Shown: positions 12,500-25,139, numbered from the stretch's first letter. The stretch: DNA of 64,000 bases from Sycobia sp. Sy_11 (GCA_018907035.1 JACCIC010000150.1:400001-464000); one strand, 5' to 3'. Translations and numbers: made by a program. Notes: generated from the letters alone by a model not told the origin.

Positions 12500-14727
12500 T
12501 ATGTTTTTTTTTTGATCTTGTGAAAATGCTACATTTGATTATTTAATAGACATCAGGTTGATTTGGCTATTTCAATCATTTATACGGGCAAAAATAAACT
12601 TATTTGTAGATAAAATAAAAAAATATTTAGGCGATAAGTTCTCTTATTTTTAGTAATTAATTATTATTAATTTTTAACACAATACTATAAAAAGTAATAA
12701 AATAACAATTTTTTATAATATCACAAAATGAAACCCATAATATTGTAAACATTTTTTTTAAATGTGAGAATTTTATGAAGATGTAGATTTATACAAATTT
12801 ACTTAATAAATTGTTTTTAATATTTAATTAAAACTTTCTTAAATTTTTTTAATTTTTAAACACATCTGATCTTGCGTGATTCGCGGTAACATTGGTAAAA
12901 ATCTTCTATAGTCGTCAAATTGAGATGATAAAATATTTGTCAAAATCTGACAAACTCTGACAACATTAGGCAGAATATGTTAATGTCTAAAAGCAGAGAC
13001 TCTTATCTACTTTAATTTACGTTTTTCGTGTACTAAATCCTGATCTGGCCGCAGAATTGCTTTATCATGCCAGATTCTTCCGATACCTTCATCTAACAAT
13101 TCAAAAAGCTTTGTGTTTTGTACTTTTGAGATTATATGAGCGTTGTTAATTATTTTTTTTATCAAAAAAACCGCACATAGCATTTTACATTATAAGTTTC
13201 GTTCTTTGAAATTGATTTGACTTTCCCCAAATATATATTTTTCGATGAAATATCGCATTTTGACATTTTTATATTTATTCATTCTTCAGTATTAGACAAT
13301 TCGTGAAAAGGACTATGGTAGTAATTAATTATCAAGTCATTATTTATTAGATAAATCGAAACATACTTTGCTTCGGTGTGGATTTAAGGTTTGTGTGTCT
13401 GTTTTGTTTGGGATTTATCGGTTTGTGTCCTTTAACGAGTTTTCGAAAATTATAGAATTGATAAAATTGGAAACTCGAAAATACGATCTTGGCGAAAAAA
13501 GAGGTATTTTAACGAAGCCAACAGCATTTTAAAGTGAAATATTTATAAGTTTGAGTTACTTTATAGAGTATTTCTGTAAAGAAAAAATTGATGATACTAG
13601 ATAATTTTTAATATATTAAAAAATCCTGTTTTTTAAACTTTTAGGTTACGCTAGGAAGACTCTTCTCATCGTGAAATCTGATAGACGAATTCAGATCAGA
13701 ATTCAGGCAAATCACAGAACAGATATTTGCCACGTCCACGTCGTTGATCTTGGGTAGTATTGAGAGCGAATATTTGCAGTCTTTGAAATAATGGATTTAT
13801 CATGTTTTTTTCATCAAAAAGTTCGAATTTTTCAATTTTGATTTCAGAATCGTAATCAACGACCCAAAAAACATTAGTCTCAGTTTGGGTTAAAATTTGG
13901 AACCTATTATCACTTTTTCATACAAACAATACACATTGAAAATATCTAAAATCCCGATACTCCGATGGTTAAACGGTAAACTATCTCAAAGTCTGGGAAT
14001 ATTTTGATTGAATCTGATTTCCATTATTCTTGCAATTAAATTCAATGACTGACAAATATTATCAAAAATAATTTAAATAATTTATGAAATCTTCGCATTC
14101 TTCATAATTTCATGTAAATATTTAGTATATCACTTATAACGCTTGTTTCTATATTATAAAAGAAGTACTGTATAGTCACCTATTTTGCTCACGATTCGAG
14201 CTACACACGATATTTTATTCATACGAAGGGTCCGAAATACAATTTTCTACGGCTATCCCAAGCGAGAAAAGTGCCATCGTCGGTTACTGGTAAAATACAA
14301 CGCGTAGTTTTGAAACATACAATATTAATTAGCTTCTTTCGTTCTCCCATCATAATGGACAGAAATGTGGTATTCCGCGCTCGCCCAAGTTCGAAGGAGA
14401 AAATTCTGTTAAGCTCATTGAGTGCTAAAAAATATATACATTTTGCATTATACACGGAATGCAATCTATGTATAAGAGCTACGTGTTAGCGGTGCTTCAT
14501 TATTTAACGACAGTTACAAGTGTAATGGTCAGATCGTTGTATAAGGAATCCCGAAAAATACCGAACTCATAAGTAGTCTACTTGAGTGGCTCAGTATATT
14601 AGGGTGCGAAAATCAGTTCTCGTATCGGGACGTAAATCAATAATATATATATATATATTGTACCACACCCAGACAATGATGACCGAGATGCAGAGCCGTA
14701 AGCTGGAGATAACGAATGATCCAGGAG

Positions 14728-14730
<3 letters not shown>
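12500..14730. other. AT-rich intergenic DNA
   Basis: No named gene. Contains a short degenerate tandem (TCTGACAAA-like units near 12935-12965) and one protein-like minus-strand ORF described separately. The rest looks like ordinary AT-rich DNA. Confidence 0.5.
13007..13183 (-). other. Short protein-like ORF, 58 residues, unidentified
   Basis: On the minus strand an ATG at 13183 opens 58 codons to a TAG at 13007. The C-terminal half reads LLDEGIGRIWHDKAILRPDQ and then a charged VHEKRKLK end, with mixed charged/hydrophobic composition more like real protein than the surrounding AT-rich noise. I recognise no family. It could be a remnant of a transposon or processed gene, a small exon, or chance. 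Confidence 0.2.

Positions 14731-14781
<51 letters not shown>
14731..14781. repeat. (GA)n microsatellite
   Basis: About 25 pure GA units. Confidence 0.95.
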
Positions 14782-14784
<3 letters not shown>

Positions 14785-15144
14785 AGAGATTGAGGAAAAA
14801 CTCTTGATATGAAAAAATAAGGACAGCCGCACGGAGAGGAAAGCTGTTTTTTCCTCACCTTCGCAGCGGTATGGAGGGTATATGAACCGCGGCGAGGGAT
14901 ATCATCGTTGACAGACATTTGTGGGGATGGCAATCCACTCCCATCTCCTCCGAGACAGACGAACGCGCGCGCAGCCGGAGCTCTAAAAAAAAAAAAAAAA
15001 AAAAAAAATACAAGGGTGTATGGACGTAAGAAGTGACGGTCCTATATATTTATCTTATCGTGCGCGGTTGATCGACGTGTAATCTGAGAATAGAGCCAAG
15101 GTCCGACGATGCCCGTAATGATCGCGATGCTTTACGCCTGAGCG

Positions 15145-15148
15145 TATA

Positions 15149-15205
<57 letters not shown>
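15145..15205. repeat. (TA)n microsatellite with TG interruptions
   Basis: Compound TA/TG run just upstream of the GC-rich island at 15.5 kb. Confidence 0.95.
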
Positions 15206-15479
15206 TGCAAATATAATATACACATTTACATGTTTGAAAGTTTATTTGCGCGGTCGGGTGCGATTTTTCGTTAGGGTTATATAATAATGTATTATTCAGA
15301 TCTAATATGCTTAGATATACGTGATAATAAAATAAAATAAAAATAAAAATTATAAAAAGAACTTTATATAATTAAATGAATATAATAGTTTCTCATATGA
15401 AATTATTTTGTTTCTTTTTAATTTTCGACTCTTTAAAAGTTTTTAGTAAATATAGTCAATTTTGAACGAACGTCCAGCG

Positions 15480-15780
15480 ACTAGGCGCCGAAGACAGTTG
15501 GGCGAACTATATAGTAAATAGCGCTCGCGCCCCAAACGCGCCGTCCACCCGGCCCCCTGGAGTTCTCGCTGACGGATCGTTCGGCGGAGGAGCGAACGAA
15601 GTAACTTCCATCCACGCCGAGTGGATGGAAGTTACTTCGTGGCGAGTGGCGTGGACGCTGCAATGGTCGTATCCGAACGAAGAGACGCCAGTCGGCCCCG
15701 ATCGGCACAAGCGCAGAAACTGCAATTTTTATGCGTCCGATACTGAAGATGGCGGGAGGCAATGAAGAACGGAAATAGAA
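15480..15780. promoter_or_regulatory. CpG-rich island, candidate promoter or regulatory element
   Basis: A 300-bp CpG-rich block in an AT-rich background. It contains a perfect 20-bp-stem inverted repeat (15596-15640) and an AAGATGGCGG motif near 15746, which resembles YY1/Pho sites found at transcription starts. The minus-strand frames open here are explained by base composition and I do not call them genes. Confidence 0.3.
15596..15640. repeat. Perfect inverted repeat, 20-bp arms, 5-base loop
   Basis: Left arm ACGAAGTAACTTCCATCCAC (15596-15615), loop GCCGA, right arm its exact reverse complement (15621-15640). Pairing stops abruptly at both ends. In RNA it would be a very stable hairpin; in DNA a cruciform. 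The stem is short for a microRNA precursor. Confidence 0.95.
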
Positions 15781-16593
15781 GCTCGCAAGAATTTGCGGCA
15801 ACTGATGCAATGAATTCGAGCCTGAAATTGACGAATTGTGACTGTAACTGGTATCTGCAGAAAAAAATGTAAAAAATACTGCAGAAACGAATATTCATTT
15901 TATCCCGATGTTTTTAAATATTGATAATCTTTTGTTTTTTTTTAACGTCGACTCGAATGAGAATCAACTAAACTGGAATTCGAATGAAAATTAATCAAAT
16001 GTTTGTTTAATTTAAATATATATTTATTGGATCCACTAAATTTTCTTTTCACTGTTTAAATTTTCTATATTTATTCTGAACACAAAAAAAAACTTAAGAA
16101 CTTCATTGACATCCATAACTATATAATTGATGAATAAATAGTATAAATTCACATTTTTAGCGTTTCCAGGATGTCGCGCGCCGATGAATCCTTTGTTCAC
16201 ATCGATATAAGCTATACAAAAAATTAAATTATTATAGAACATTCTTAGTTTTAAAACTATATCGTAATTATATATATATACACACACATAAAGAACACTT
16301 CTTCACTTCTCATAAAAATCACCGGCAACACTTCTTCCGATCCGTACAAAGTGTTTTAAAGCACTGGGCCATAAACAAACGCGCGCCAAGCGGTGAAAAA
16401 GCGCGAAAGCAGAGCCACTGCGATTTATAAATCCTCGGCAACGGCCGTTAACGCGAGGAAGGAAAATGCCCCCACCGGGCCTCGTGCATAAAATCCCAAG
16501 TCGGGAAAAGTCGGAAAAAGCCGCGTGTACATGCGCACAAACACACATATGTATATACAAAAACACGCTTTGTACAGCGGTGCAACTTTCTAA

Positions 16594-16598
<5 letters not shown>

Positions 16599-16634
<36 letters not shown>

Positions 16635-16636
16635 CT
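16599..16636. repeat. (CT)n microsatellite
   Basis: About 16 CT units with one CG interruption. Confidence 0.95.
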
Positions 16637-16963
16637 CACACAAATGGCAAAGAATTCGCTCGTACTCCAGCTTCATTCGGAATATTTGAATTAGTCGTCA
16701 TATGGGGTGGTTATCTCGATCCGTTTCCCCACCATTGTTTGCTTTTTATGCATAAGAGAGGTACCGAAAATAGAATATGTTGCGTATCTCAATAAACATT
16801 CCTTACTTTCATCTGTTTGCAAATAAGTAGTTCGCTTAAGTTAAGAAATTATTTATTTCATTAAGAAAAATAAACAGAAATATCATTTCGTTCGTGAAAA
16901 ATTTACTTCAGACTTTGAGAAAATATTTAATTAATTTTAACGAATCCCAGGATTCGGTTACGT

Positions 16964-16995
16964 ATTATTTGAATTTTGCATTATTTGAATTTTGC
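16964..16995 (+). repeat. 16-bp perfect tandem duplication
   Basis: ATTATTTGAATTTTGC occurs twice in direct succession with no mismatch, suggesting a recent duplication. Confidence 0.95.
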
Positions 16996-18117
16996 GAACA
17001 TCTTATACCTCGGTGGGCTTTATCGATTATTAGAATAAACTATAGATGATGTTTTTCTGCGAGCAAAAATTTTATGAACTCTTAAATCTAACAATAATAA
17101 CTGTACACTTTGAACAACATAGCTGCCAGCATGGAAGAGCTATTTAAAGTTTTCTTTTGTTTTTCTTAATCGCACTTCCATGATTGCACTTTAGTGGCGT
17201 TATTTCTGAGTAAGCCATTGGATCGTCTATTTTATTATGTGTAAGCGTGTCCATTAGCTCCGATCCGTGCCTTCTTCCACTATTCTTCCTCTCTCTAACT
17301 TAAATTATTCAATTACTACGCCAAGTACTTTACGGTAAGACGTGAATTTAATTAAATGACACGCTTTCTTTTCATGTACGTATAAGCCATAATATATAGA
17401 AGAAACTGCGGCTCATTGAACGTATATGTAAATAGGAAGACGAGATATCATTTTTGGTCGTCTTTTTTTGCCTCTCTTTTTCTTTATTTTTGTTTCTTTT
17501 TTTTTTTTGTTTTCATTATAATACTACGCGGAGTGCTCTCGGGTTGTGCTCGAAAAAATTTTTAGAGCGCAATCGCGCTACGGCACCGCCGAATAATCTA
17601 ACGGTTAAAGTTTGGCGCAACTCGACTCTCCCTCCTCTTTCTCCGATAAAGCGATACCCATCGCTTTATACGATCGTGGCGCTGAAAACGGACCAAGGGT
17701 GGTGGAGAGCAAAGGGGGAAAAAGTAATAATTATTAACAATATCACTCGTACATTTGCGAGGTCATTTGTTTATACTACGAAAACGCACGCTGGCCGCGT
17801 AGCATATCATATTACCGGTTGGTGAAATGTTTTAATAAGTATACCCTCGTATGTTCTCAACTGTATAACTAATCGGGCACTGTGCGTTGATAAATCTCTA
17901 AAAGTTTCGAGAGTCATGCGAAGAAAATTAATTCATCTATGGAGTTTCTCTGCGCTACTTTTATGTAATCTTATAAAGTATATACTCGAAACACCTATAT
18001 ACATATACAGATTGATTGGATGAATGAATAGTTGATTTTCATAAAACAGTGAAAGATGATGATTTGCCCTGCGAGGCAGTTTAGGAAGTTCAATGGAACG
18101 AGGTAAAAATCAGCTTA

Positions 18118-18145
18118 TACGAGATGTGTTCAGATAATAAAATGA
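18118..18145 (+). repeat. Mariner 5' terminal inverted repeat
   Basis: Begins TACGAGATGTGTTC; pairs with 19413-19440 at 21 of 28 positions. Confidence 0.9.
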
Positions 18146-18321
18146 CTTTGTAAATATCGAAGGCTACGTCAGTTCGATTATCGATTTTTTTATTTTGTAT
18201 TGATACACGTGTACTAAGCATACATTCACGGCTTCAGTTCTATAGCATTATTCGTTTGGTTGTGACAGGCAAACAAAGTTATGAGTGTTTCGTTTGCTCG
18301 GCGATTTTTTGTTACCAAAAA

Positions 18322-19381
18322 ATGGAGCCAAGAGTTTATATTAAATTTTGTATCAAAAATGGACTTCAGTGCTCTAAAACTCTTGAAATTTTGACAGATG
18401 CATACGGCGAGTCTATTTTGAGTAAAAAGAATGTGTATAAATGGTACAAGGTGTTCCAAGAAGGCCGAGAGGATGTCGAAGACGAACCACGTCCTGGACG
18501 TCTTTGCACGTCAACAACAGATGAAAACGTTCAAGCAGTAAAAGGTATATTGTTAAAAAATCGTTGAATCATTATCAGAGAAGTTGCTGAAGATATTGGA
18601 AAATCGGTTGGCTCATGCCAAGCTATTTTGTCGGATATTTTGGGCATAAGACGCGTGTCAGCGAAAGTTGTTCGAAAACTATTTAATTTTGATCTAATGA
18701 ACCGTCGCATGACTATAGCTAAGGAGATGTTGATCGAAGTCAATAATGATCCTGATTTTCTCACAAGGGTTATAATTGGTGATGAATCGTGGGTATATGG
18801 CTATGAGGCCGAAACTAAGGCCCAATCATCCCAATGGAAAAGCCCAAAAGAATCAAGACCGAAGAAAGCACGACAAGTTCGATCAAAAATCAAGGTTTAG
18901 CTCAATGTCTTCTTGGATTACCATGGCATAGTGCATCAGGAATTCTTACCACAAGATCGTACGGTCAATATGGAGTACTGCCTTGCAGTTATGCGCTGTT
19001 TGCGAGAGGCGATACGCAAGAAACGTTCTGAACTTTGGAAAAACAATTCCTGGCTTTTGCATCATGATCTTGCACGTTTTCATTCATCGTTGCTTGTGTG
19101 AGAGAGGTTTTGGCCAAAACCAACACCATAGTCATGCTTTAGCCTCCATATTCACCAGATTTGGCACCCAGTCATTTTTTTCTTTTCACAATACTGAAAA
19201 GACCCATGCAAGGACATCGATTTTCAACGATTGAGGAGATAAAAACTGCATCCGCTGAAAGAACTCAAGTCTATAATAGACAATGATTATCCGAAGTTGT
19301 TCAATGATTCGAAAAAAACGTTAGCAAAAGTGTATTATATCGGAGGGGGGTTACTTTGAAGGAAACAAAAAACTTGATTAA
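18322..19381 (+). pseudogene. Mariner transposase pseudogene
   Basis: Starts MEPRVYIKFCIKNG and keeps most of a mariner transposase: EGREDVEDEPRPGR and the TSTTDENV linker after the HTH region, VIIGDESWVYGYE with the first catalytic Asp (18781-18783), WLLHHD with the second (19066-19068), then YSPDLAPSHFF and a terminal YFEGNKKLD before TAA (19379-19381). It is broken in several ways: in-frame stops at 18565-18567, 18898-18900 and 19099-19101, a net frameshift between the second catalytic Asp and the C-terminus, and a further stop in the shifted frame near 19139. The third catalytic Asp position reads His (CAT, 19173-19175), so even the reading-frame-corrected product would lack the DD34D triad. 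It has typical mariner length. Confidence 0.93.
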
Positions 19382-19412
19382 GAAATAAATATTTTTTGTG
19401 AAAGCCGAAAAT

Positions 19413-19440
19413 TCACCTTGTTATTGGAACACACCTCGCA
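19413..19440 (-). repeat. Mariner 3' terminal inverted repeat
   Basis: Inverted partner of 18118-18145, ending at the right TA. Confidence 0.9.
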
Positions 19441-21950
19441 TACTAGGATCAGACTAGATTTAAAAGAAAAAGATTTTTTTTCCGAATGAAAGGACATTTA
19501 GCGATTTGGTTATTCACGATTACCAGTCGGGTGTAAATAGCTATTAAAATTAAACACAAGCTAAATGTTCAGGCCTTTATCATTAAATATATAAAATCTT
19601 ATTGCGTGCAGCCTACTATAAATTCACTCTATTTGTATTTACTTAGATTTTAATTCTATATATAATGAGAATTGCGCTAAACAGATGTAAATATTGAAGA
19701 TTCGAGCGATTAGACGATTTTTATCGAGGCGATTCTGAGAAGAATGCAATTATTGGCCAAGTTAATTGAACAAGTAAGTAACGTGTGTTTAAACGAACAA
19801 AAATGTATTTACTTAATGTAACAAACAAAGACAGATTTCTTAAACTTTAATTAATCAAATTTTCTTCGAATAAGATCAAGATAAATTCTAATATCTTTAT
19901 TTAATTTGTCTCTGTTTGAAACCCAATCGAAACTATATTGTAAATTCATAGGCTTCAAATCAGTCAATCAGAAATTAATTCGCGATCTCCAATCGATATA
20001 TCATACGTTTGTGTTGAGAGCATATAAAAGAATGTACACGTTGAATACATTTCGAGCGCGACAGCGACCTTCAACTATTTGACTTTTGTGTAAGAGAGGT
20101 GAACATCAGAGCGAGAGTCTGAATGAGTCAGTTACTCGTACGGAAACTCCACGCGTCTTCATCAGTCGACTTCCTTCTCCGTTCCCGAACAGACCTCCCA
20201 TTTTCCATTCTCCATATTTTTCCTTTAAATTTCAATCCTTATTTTTCCTCCCCTTTTTCGTTTCACTGTCGACTGCGCAAAATTAACTAATTAATACTGA
20301 TTTTGCACATTTACGCATATTACATTATTAATTAATCGCGATAGATCGTTGGCCTTTCCATTGAAAATTGTTTTGACGGCATTATGGCGCAACGCATCAT
20401 TTTTGTACCGTGAATCGTAGCCATTTTCCATTGTGATACGACGCGAGAATCTTTTATTTAATTTTATTTCTTTATTTCGTAGGCGCCTACTGGTAGAATT
20501 GTACTTTTGCTCATGCGATGAGGAGCGAGATTAATAAAGGATACGGATGAAAGTGATTTTCTAGAATCTGTTTAAATATTTTACTTTCCCTGTCCACACA
20601 ATCAAATACTTTTGAACCAATACGAGCTACTCATGCACGCTTGATAGCCGTCCGATCTACGGATGGAGCTACGAATGGATCCGGATGAGCCCGGCAAACA
20701 CACTTGTACACCTTTCAGCCGCTATGAAAAATAGGCCATACGCGCACTGCCAATATTTAAAAGTCGCTACCAATTCGACAGCTTCGCCGCTATCTTTGCG
20801 ATTCCAGAGGTGGATCGAAATCAAAACAACGCGCCCAAAGTCGAGCTACTACACACTACACTTGCCGAGTAACCACCCGAGTGAAGGAAATCCGTTCCTT
20901 GTCCTGAGACGTGACACTTCGATTTTTACTCTAGTTTGTCTCTATCTAATAGTTCTTCTGCCGATTTTGAAAGAGCAAACAGCGTCGTTATGAAATAATA
21001 TTGTAATTTTTTCAACTGTCGTATTTGATTGGAGCTGCTTTCGAGCGAATTATAAATTTTTTCCTATAACTTAACGACACAGTACCTTACGCGTTCAAGT
21101 AATAACATTTTTATATAAATGTTATGATTTACGAATAATTTTATGTAAGTATTCTTATTATATATATTTTTTATTTTACATAAATAATTTTTAACGCACT
21201 GTATATCACTAATAGTATACTGAAATTTCATGGTAAATAAAAAAAAATTATAATAGAGTTGTAACAAACGAGCAATATTGTTTTGTTACATATTGCTTAT
21301 AATTTTCTTTTTTTTTTTATCGAATTCTACGTAGTCCATCGAACGTCAAACGTCTATCTGACCGATCGATATCAGGCATTCATTACCCAGCCGTCTCTAT
21401 CTACCTGGATTCAATCGTTAAATGTCAGAAGAGCTCTCTTTATTTCCAACGAGGACGATGTAATGTACCATTCAAATCTATTTTAATTTTAGTATTTCAC
21501 TTGATTTTTATTAAATCTGAAACCATTATCTCTTTTACATATAATGAAAAATTTATACATCAGAAACGTGTAAAAGGGCTTTGTACATCACAATCCGACA
21601 AGTTGAAAAATTTTTTTTCAAAATAAATTTACTTTTCTTTTTTGACAAATATATATATATCAAATGAAAATGGAGGGACAAAGAGATTATAAAGTTTATT
21701 AGAGGATTATTAAATTCTATATTTTCTTTATTGTTACTGTATTATGTATGCATGTAGAGCATATTGTAGAAATTTTATCTCAAAAATTATGTATAATTAG
21801 TTTTACGTTAGGTAATATATATAAATGTACATATATAATATTTATATAAATAAACAACTGATGCATACATTTAAAGGCAAAATCTATACGACAAAATACA
21901 TGAAAAATCCAAAGGGTGCGTGGCTTTTATCATTGTTCCAAGTGTATAAT
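19441..21950. other. Intergenic DNA
   Basis: No gene, element or structured repeat recognised; AT-rich with a slightly GC-richer patch at 20.65-20.95 kb in which a 102-residue frame is open but resembles nothing. Confidence 0.4.
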
Positions 21951-22253
21951 GCGCGGAAAGCTTATCGATATATCGAGCGAAAGTTTGGCGCGTTAAAATT
22001 TTTTTCGTATGCCACTTTTTTAAGCAATTTTTTTTCATTCGTGTTCGTCGCGGTCGCGCGGCCGCTATGGAAATTCGTAAGCCCCCGTTACCAAGGAACG
22101 TCCCACCCTCGCGCTCTTTATAAAAACAAACTGTATCTCTCGTTTCTGCCGCTTCGACCGCTCGGCGAGATAGAAGATACAAAGAAAACTGAGTACATAA
22201 ATCCCCAAGAGTGCATTCATATTATATTTCTATATCTTTATCCATCTGGCGCG

Positions 22254-22294
<41 letters not shown>

Positions 22295-22700
22295 TTTGTG
22301 AGTAGTAAAGCTTTATTTTCGCCGTTCTCACTCGGCTGAAAACGAATTTATCGGTTGCGTGTACATGCGTAAATGTTCGAACGTATTTTTCTCAAGTGTG
22401 CATACAACGCGATTGCCAATGTCGACAAAATTTTACCTCGCGAATTATATGCCCCGAACGCTGCGCTCTCGTCTTTCTCACTCGCTCGCGTCCCTTCTTT
22501 CGCGTCGTTTTGCCGTTTTTCTCGGGGCTCGCTCGTAGATACAGAGACGGAGGCTTTCACTTCGCTTGAAATCCGAAGCTGTAAGTAAACTGCGCGCACG
22601 CGTATATTTACCTTTCTTTTCGCGCGCTGGCGCAAAAAGCTACGAGCTTTCGAGCTTAATGAAAGCGAAGAATATATGGGCGAATCCGCGCCTCCTTCCC
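21951..22700. promoter_or_regulatory. GC-rich patches with a DRE-like box
   Basis: An exact TATCGATA (21963-21970), the core-promoter DRE known from Drosophila housekeeping genes, lies about 80 bp before a CpG-rich patch (22044-22110). A second CpG-rich patch covers 22380-22650. No transcript structure can be attached to them, so a promoter role is only suggested. Confidence 0.25.
22249..22293. repeat. (GC)7(AC)15 alternating purine-pyrimidine tract
   Basis: Seven GC units (22249-22262) run straight into fifteen AC units with no break: 45 bases of alternating purine-pyrimidine, a classic Z-DNA-forming sequence. Confidence 0.95.
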
Positions 22701-24993
22701 ATCCAGTATAAAAAAAAAAGCGAGAGCCATTTTTATTGTCGTTAAGATTTCTGGCTTCAACGATACCGGAGGACTTAAAAAAAATTTTAATTCGACCAAC
22801 TTATGGTGCCTATTTATAGAAAATCGTCCTTAATCCTTTTTGAGACATAATTTCGTCTGGCAATGTATTTAAAACCATATAGATGTTATAAGGATTTTGA
22901 GGATAATTGAATAATTATAACAAAAGAAATAAAAAGCAAAATATATAAAAAAAAAAAAACAAATCATTGTCATTCCTAAATTCAAGATTGAAGAGTCCAT
23001 ATGGCGATTATTTGAAGTAAAAATTTTTGTTTTATTTTTAAGTTTAAAAAAAAATGTATAGACAGGTTTTTTGTCAACTGCTAAATGTGAATCTAATATC
23101 AGAAAGAAAAAATCCACGATGATGGATTTTATATGACGGTTATTTATACAAATATTCTATTTATAATGGAATGCTAAGCGATCATTTTAAATTTAATGTC
23201 TATAAAATTCTAAATAATTCTATGCTATACAATTTGATGCTTACTATAAGTAAGAATTTTGAGAAGTTTAGAAGCACTGACATTATATAGAATCGCAATT
23301 CGTCTTCTATATATAATTCTTGACTTTTATCACTTAGATTTGTTAAAGGATGATAACATTCAGTAGAAATAGGTTTTTCTTTTAATAGTGTATCAAAATA
23401 CAAGTAAATGGCATCTGACTTACTACTGTATATTTTTGATAATATTCGCTACTTCACTTAAGATACTTGATCTCGGACAGTGAGATCGTTCAATTGCAGT
23501 TAGATGACGGAAATAACCAACGAATTCAAGTGGTTACGAAAGGACAGCCACTGGGTATATTTACCGTCCAAATTCGGCAGATATTATAGGTAGTATTTAT
23601 TTTACATTAACGGATACTTGTTCAGCAATATTTGAACAAGGTGGTGGTTGCGAAATAGTAAGTTTCTAAAGCTGATCGTAAAACTTTCCTTTCTCAATTC
23701 TAAAGGCAATCTCGAGATTATCAAAATAATCGTCATAAGCTGTAATTTTCATGTAACGTAATAAATTTATCATTTATTTATCAAACGAATTTGCTGGTAA
23801 TAATCTCGGATTATTTTTTAATTCTCCTTGTGTGCCTCCAAAAATGCCTGTGTAGTAGTGCCTTTCGATTTTTGTCCGACCTTTTTCTTTAAGTTGACGA
23901 AGACTCGATCGAGCTGCTCGGGCTCTAAAAGTTTAAGCGTTACATTATTGAACTCATATAATATAAGTATATCATATAAAATATTATTAATAAGGAGAGG
24001 CCACAGCATTTGGTTCAGACTGAGAGAGATAATATTGATTAGGTCCAAAATGAGCCTTGCGAAGTTTAAAAAACTAATGCTCTCTAATTCTTGAGATATG
24101 ATGCAGTCTTATCAAAAAATTAGTATATTTTCTTGTAATTAAATGAAGTGTACTGTATGTAGTCAGAGGAATATTTTTTTGTTGAAAATCTCTAATTTTA
24201 CTCAAATTAAACAAAAAAGTTCTAATAACCGTATATCCGCAAATGCATAGTTTTGGCAATTCTGTTGTTGTTTTGTAATGAAAGATCGATTAATTTATTT
24301 ACGTAAACAGTCAATCAGTTGTTAACGCGAGTGAATTTGGCCAAATTTACGAAAACTATACATCTAAGGACATAAGTTCATTAGCGCCTTTTCGTTTGAA
24401 TTGCTATTCTTTTAATGACTCTACCGTTTAATGTATAGAGATTTTCAATAATAAAATTCCTCTAACTTGCAATTATTGCAATAATTATAGAAGAAGGAGC
24501 GTCCGACTCGAAGGACTAAATTTAGCTTGTATAATAGATATTACAATTCTAAGGAGTTGTAATATTATGAACCTAACTCGAGGATTTTAATGGGAAGGCA
24601 AGATGAGATTAGATATTGATGTGATAAAAACAAACGAACAATAAATACATATAGGCATACTTTATGGCCATGGTTCGTCACACGAATCGTTCTAAGGTTC
24701 ATTCGCATGGAGGAGGCTGTCTATCTCCCCAAATGAGATACGATGATATTATTTTAGGCTCAGGACTATGTGGTCAAATTTCATAATTTTAAAGGTGAAC
24801 TTGGTCGTTAATACCTTCCAGGGAATGCGGAACTAAGTAAAAAAAAATTAAAAAAAAAGGCGAACACTTGTAATACCGATTGAAATTACCAACATCTTAG
24901 ACTTCGTCGAACGCCTGAAAATATTTATTCCTTTTTCGTCAATTTGATTCTTCCTCTCCTACCTCTCAATTTTTTTCCAACCCTTTCCATGCC
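22701..24993. other. AT-rich intergenic DNA
   Basis: No gene recognised. A short open frame at 23.45-23.6 kb (reading LQLDDGNNQRIQVVTKGQPL) looks protein-like and ends in TAG immediately before a GTAGT, but it is too short to call. Confidence 0.4.

Positions 24994-25044
<51 letters not shown>
24994..25044. repeat. (TA)n(GT)n compound microsatellite
   Basis: TA run to 25010 followed by 17 GT units to 25044. Confidence 0.95.
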
Positions 25045-25047
<3 letters not shown>

Positions 25048-25139
25048 AGACGCAGCGTACGGGCATTACTGGTTCTGCTGTTCTCGTCTCCCCCTCCCAG
25101 AAAATGCGGTAGACGTTTTATCATCCCCTCGACAGCAAT

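Larger units (their letters stand above)
10170..12500 (+). other. TOP3B 3' flank, likely including its 3' UTR
   Basis: No convincing coding sequence. Holds a GC-rich segment to 10.35 kb, a long AT microsatellite, then AT-rich DNA. The first clear AATAAA followed by a T-rich downstream element is at 12462-12467; earlier weaker candidates are ATTAAA near 10769 and AATAAA near 11690. Where the transcript actually ends cannot be decided here. Confidence 0.4.
15781..18117. other. Intergenic DNA before the mariner copy
   Basis: No gene recognised. Contains a (CT)n tract (16599-16636), a perfect 16-bp tandem duplication (16964-16995) and a T-rich stretch at about 17460-17515. Long open frames here run through microsatellites and are not credible. 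Confidence 0.45.
18118..19440 (+). mobile_element. Degenerate mariner (Tc1/mariner, DD34D) DNA transposon
   Basis: A 1323-bp unit with both termini recognisable. The outer 28 bases (18118-18145 and 19413-19440) are inverted copies matching at 21 positions, built around the common mariner terminus CGAGRTGTGTTC. The dinucleotide TA flanks each end (18116-18117 and 19441-19442), the expected target duplication. Inside is a transposase relic on the + strand. Length and structure are those of a full-length 1.3-kb mariner, so decay was by point mutation and small indels rather than deletion. It is an old immobile copy. Confidence 0.95.

Noticed and set aside
15481..15898. Three overlapping minus-strand frames of 72-109 residues
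   Set aside because: All cross the perfect hairpin and a CpG island; no domain, no consistent splice context.
17454..17825. SH3-like phrase TDQGWWRAKGEKV in a 123-residue plus frame
   Set aside because: A single short resemblance; the rest of the frame has no SH3 strands, starts at a non-ATG codon and contains a poly-T-derived Phe run.
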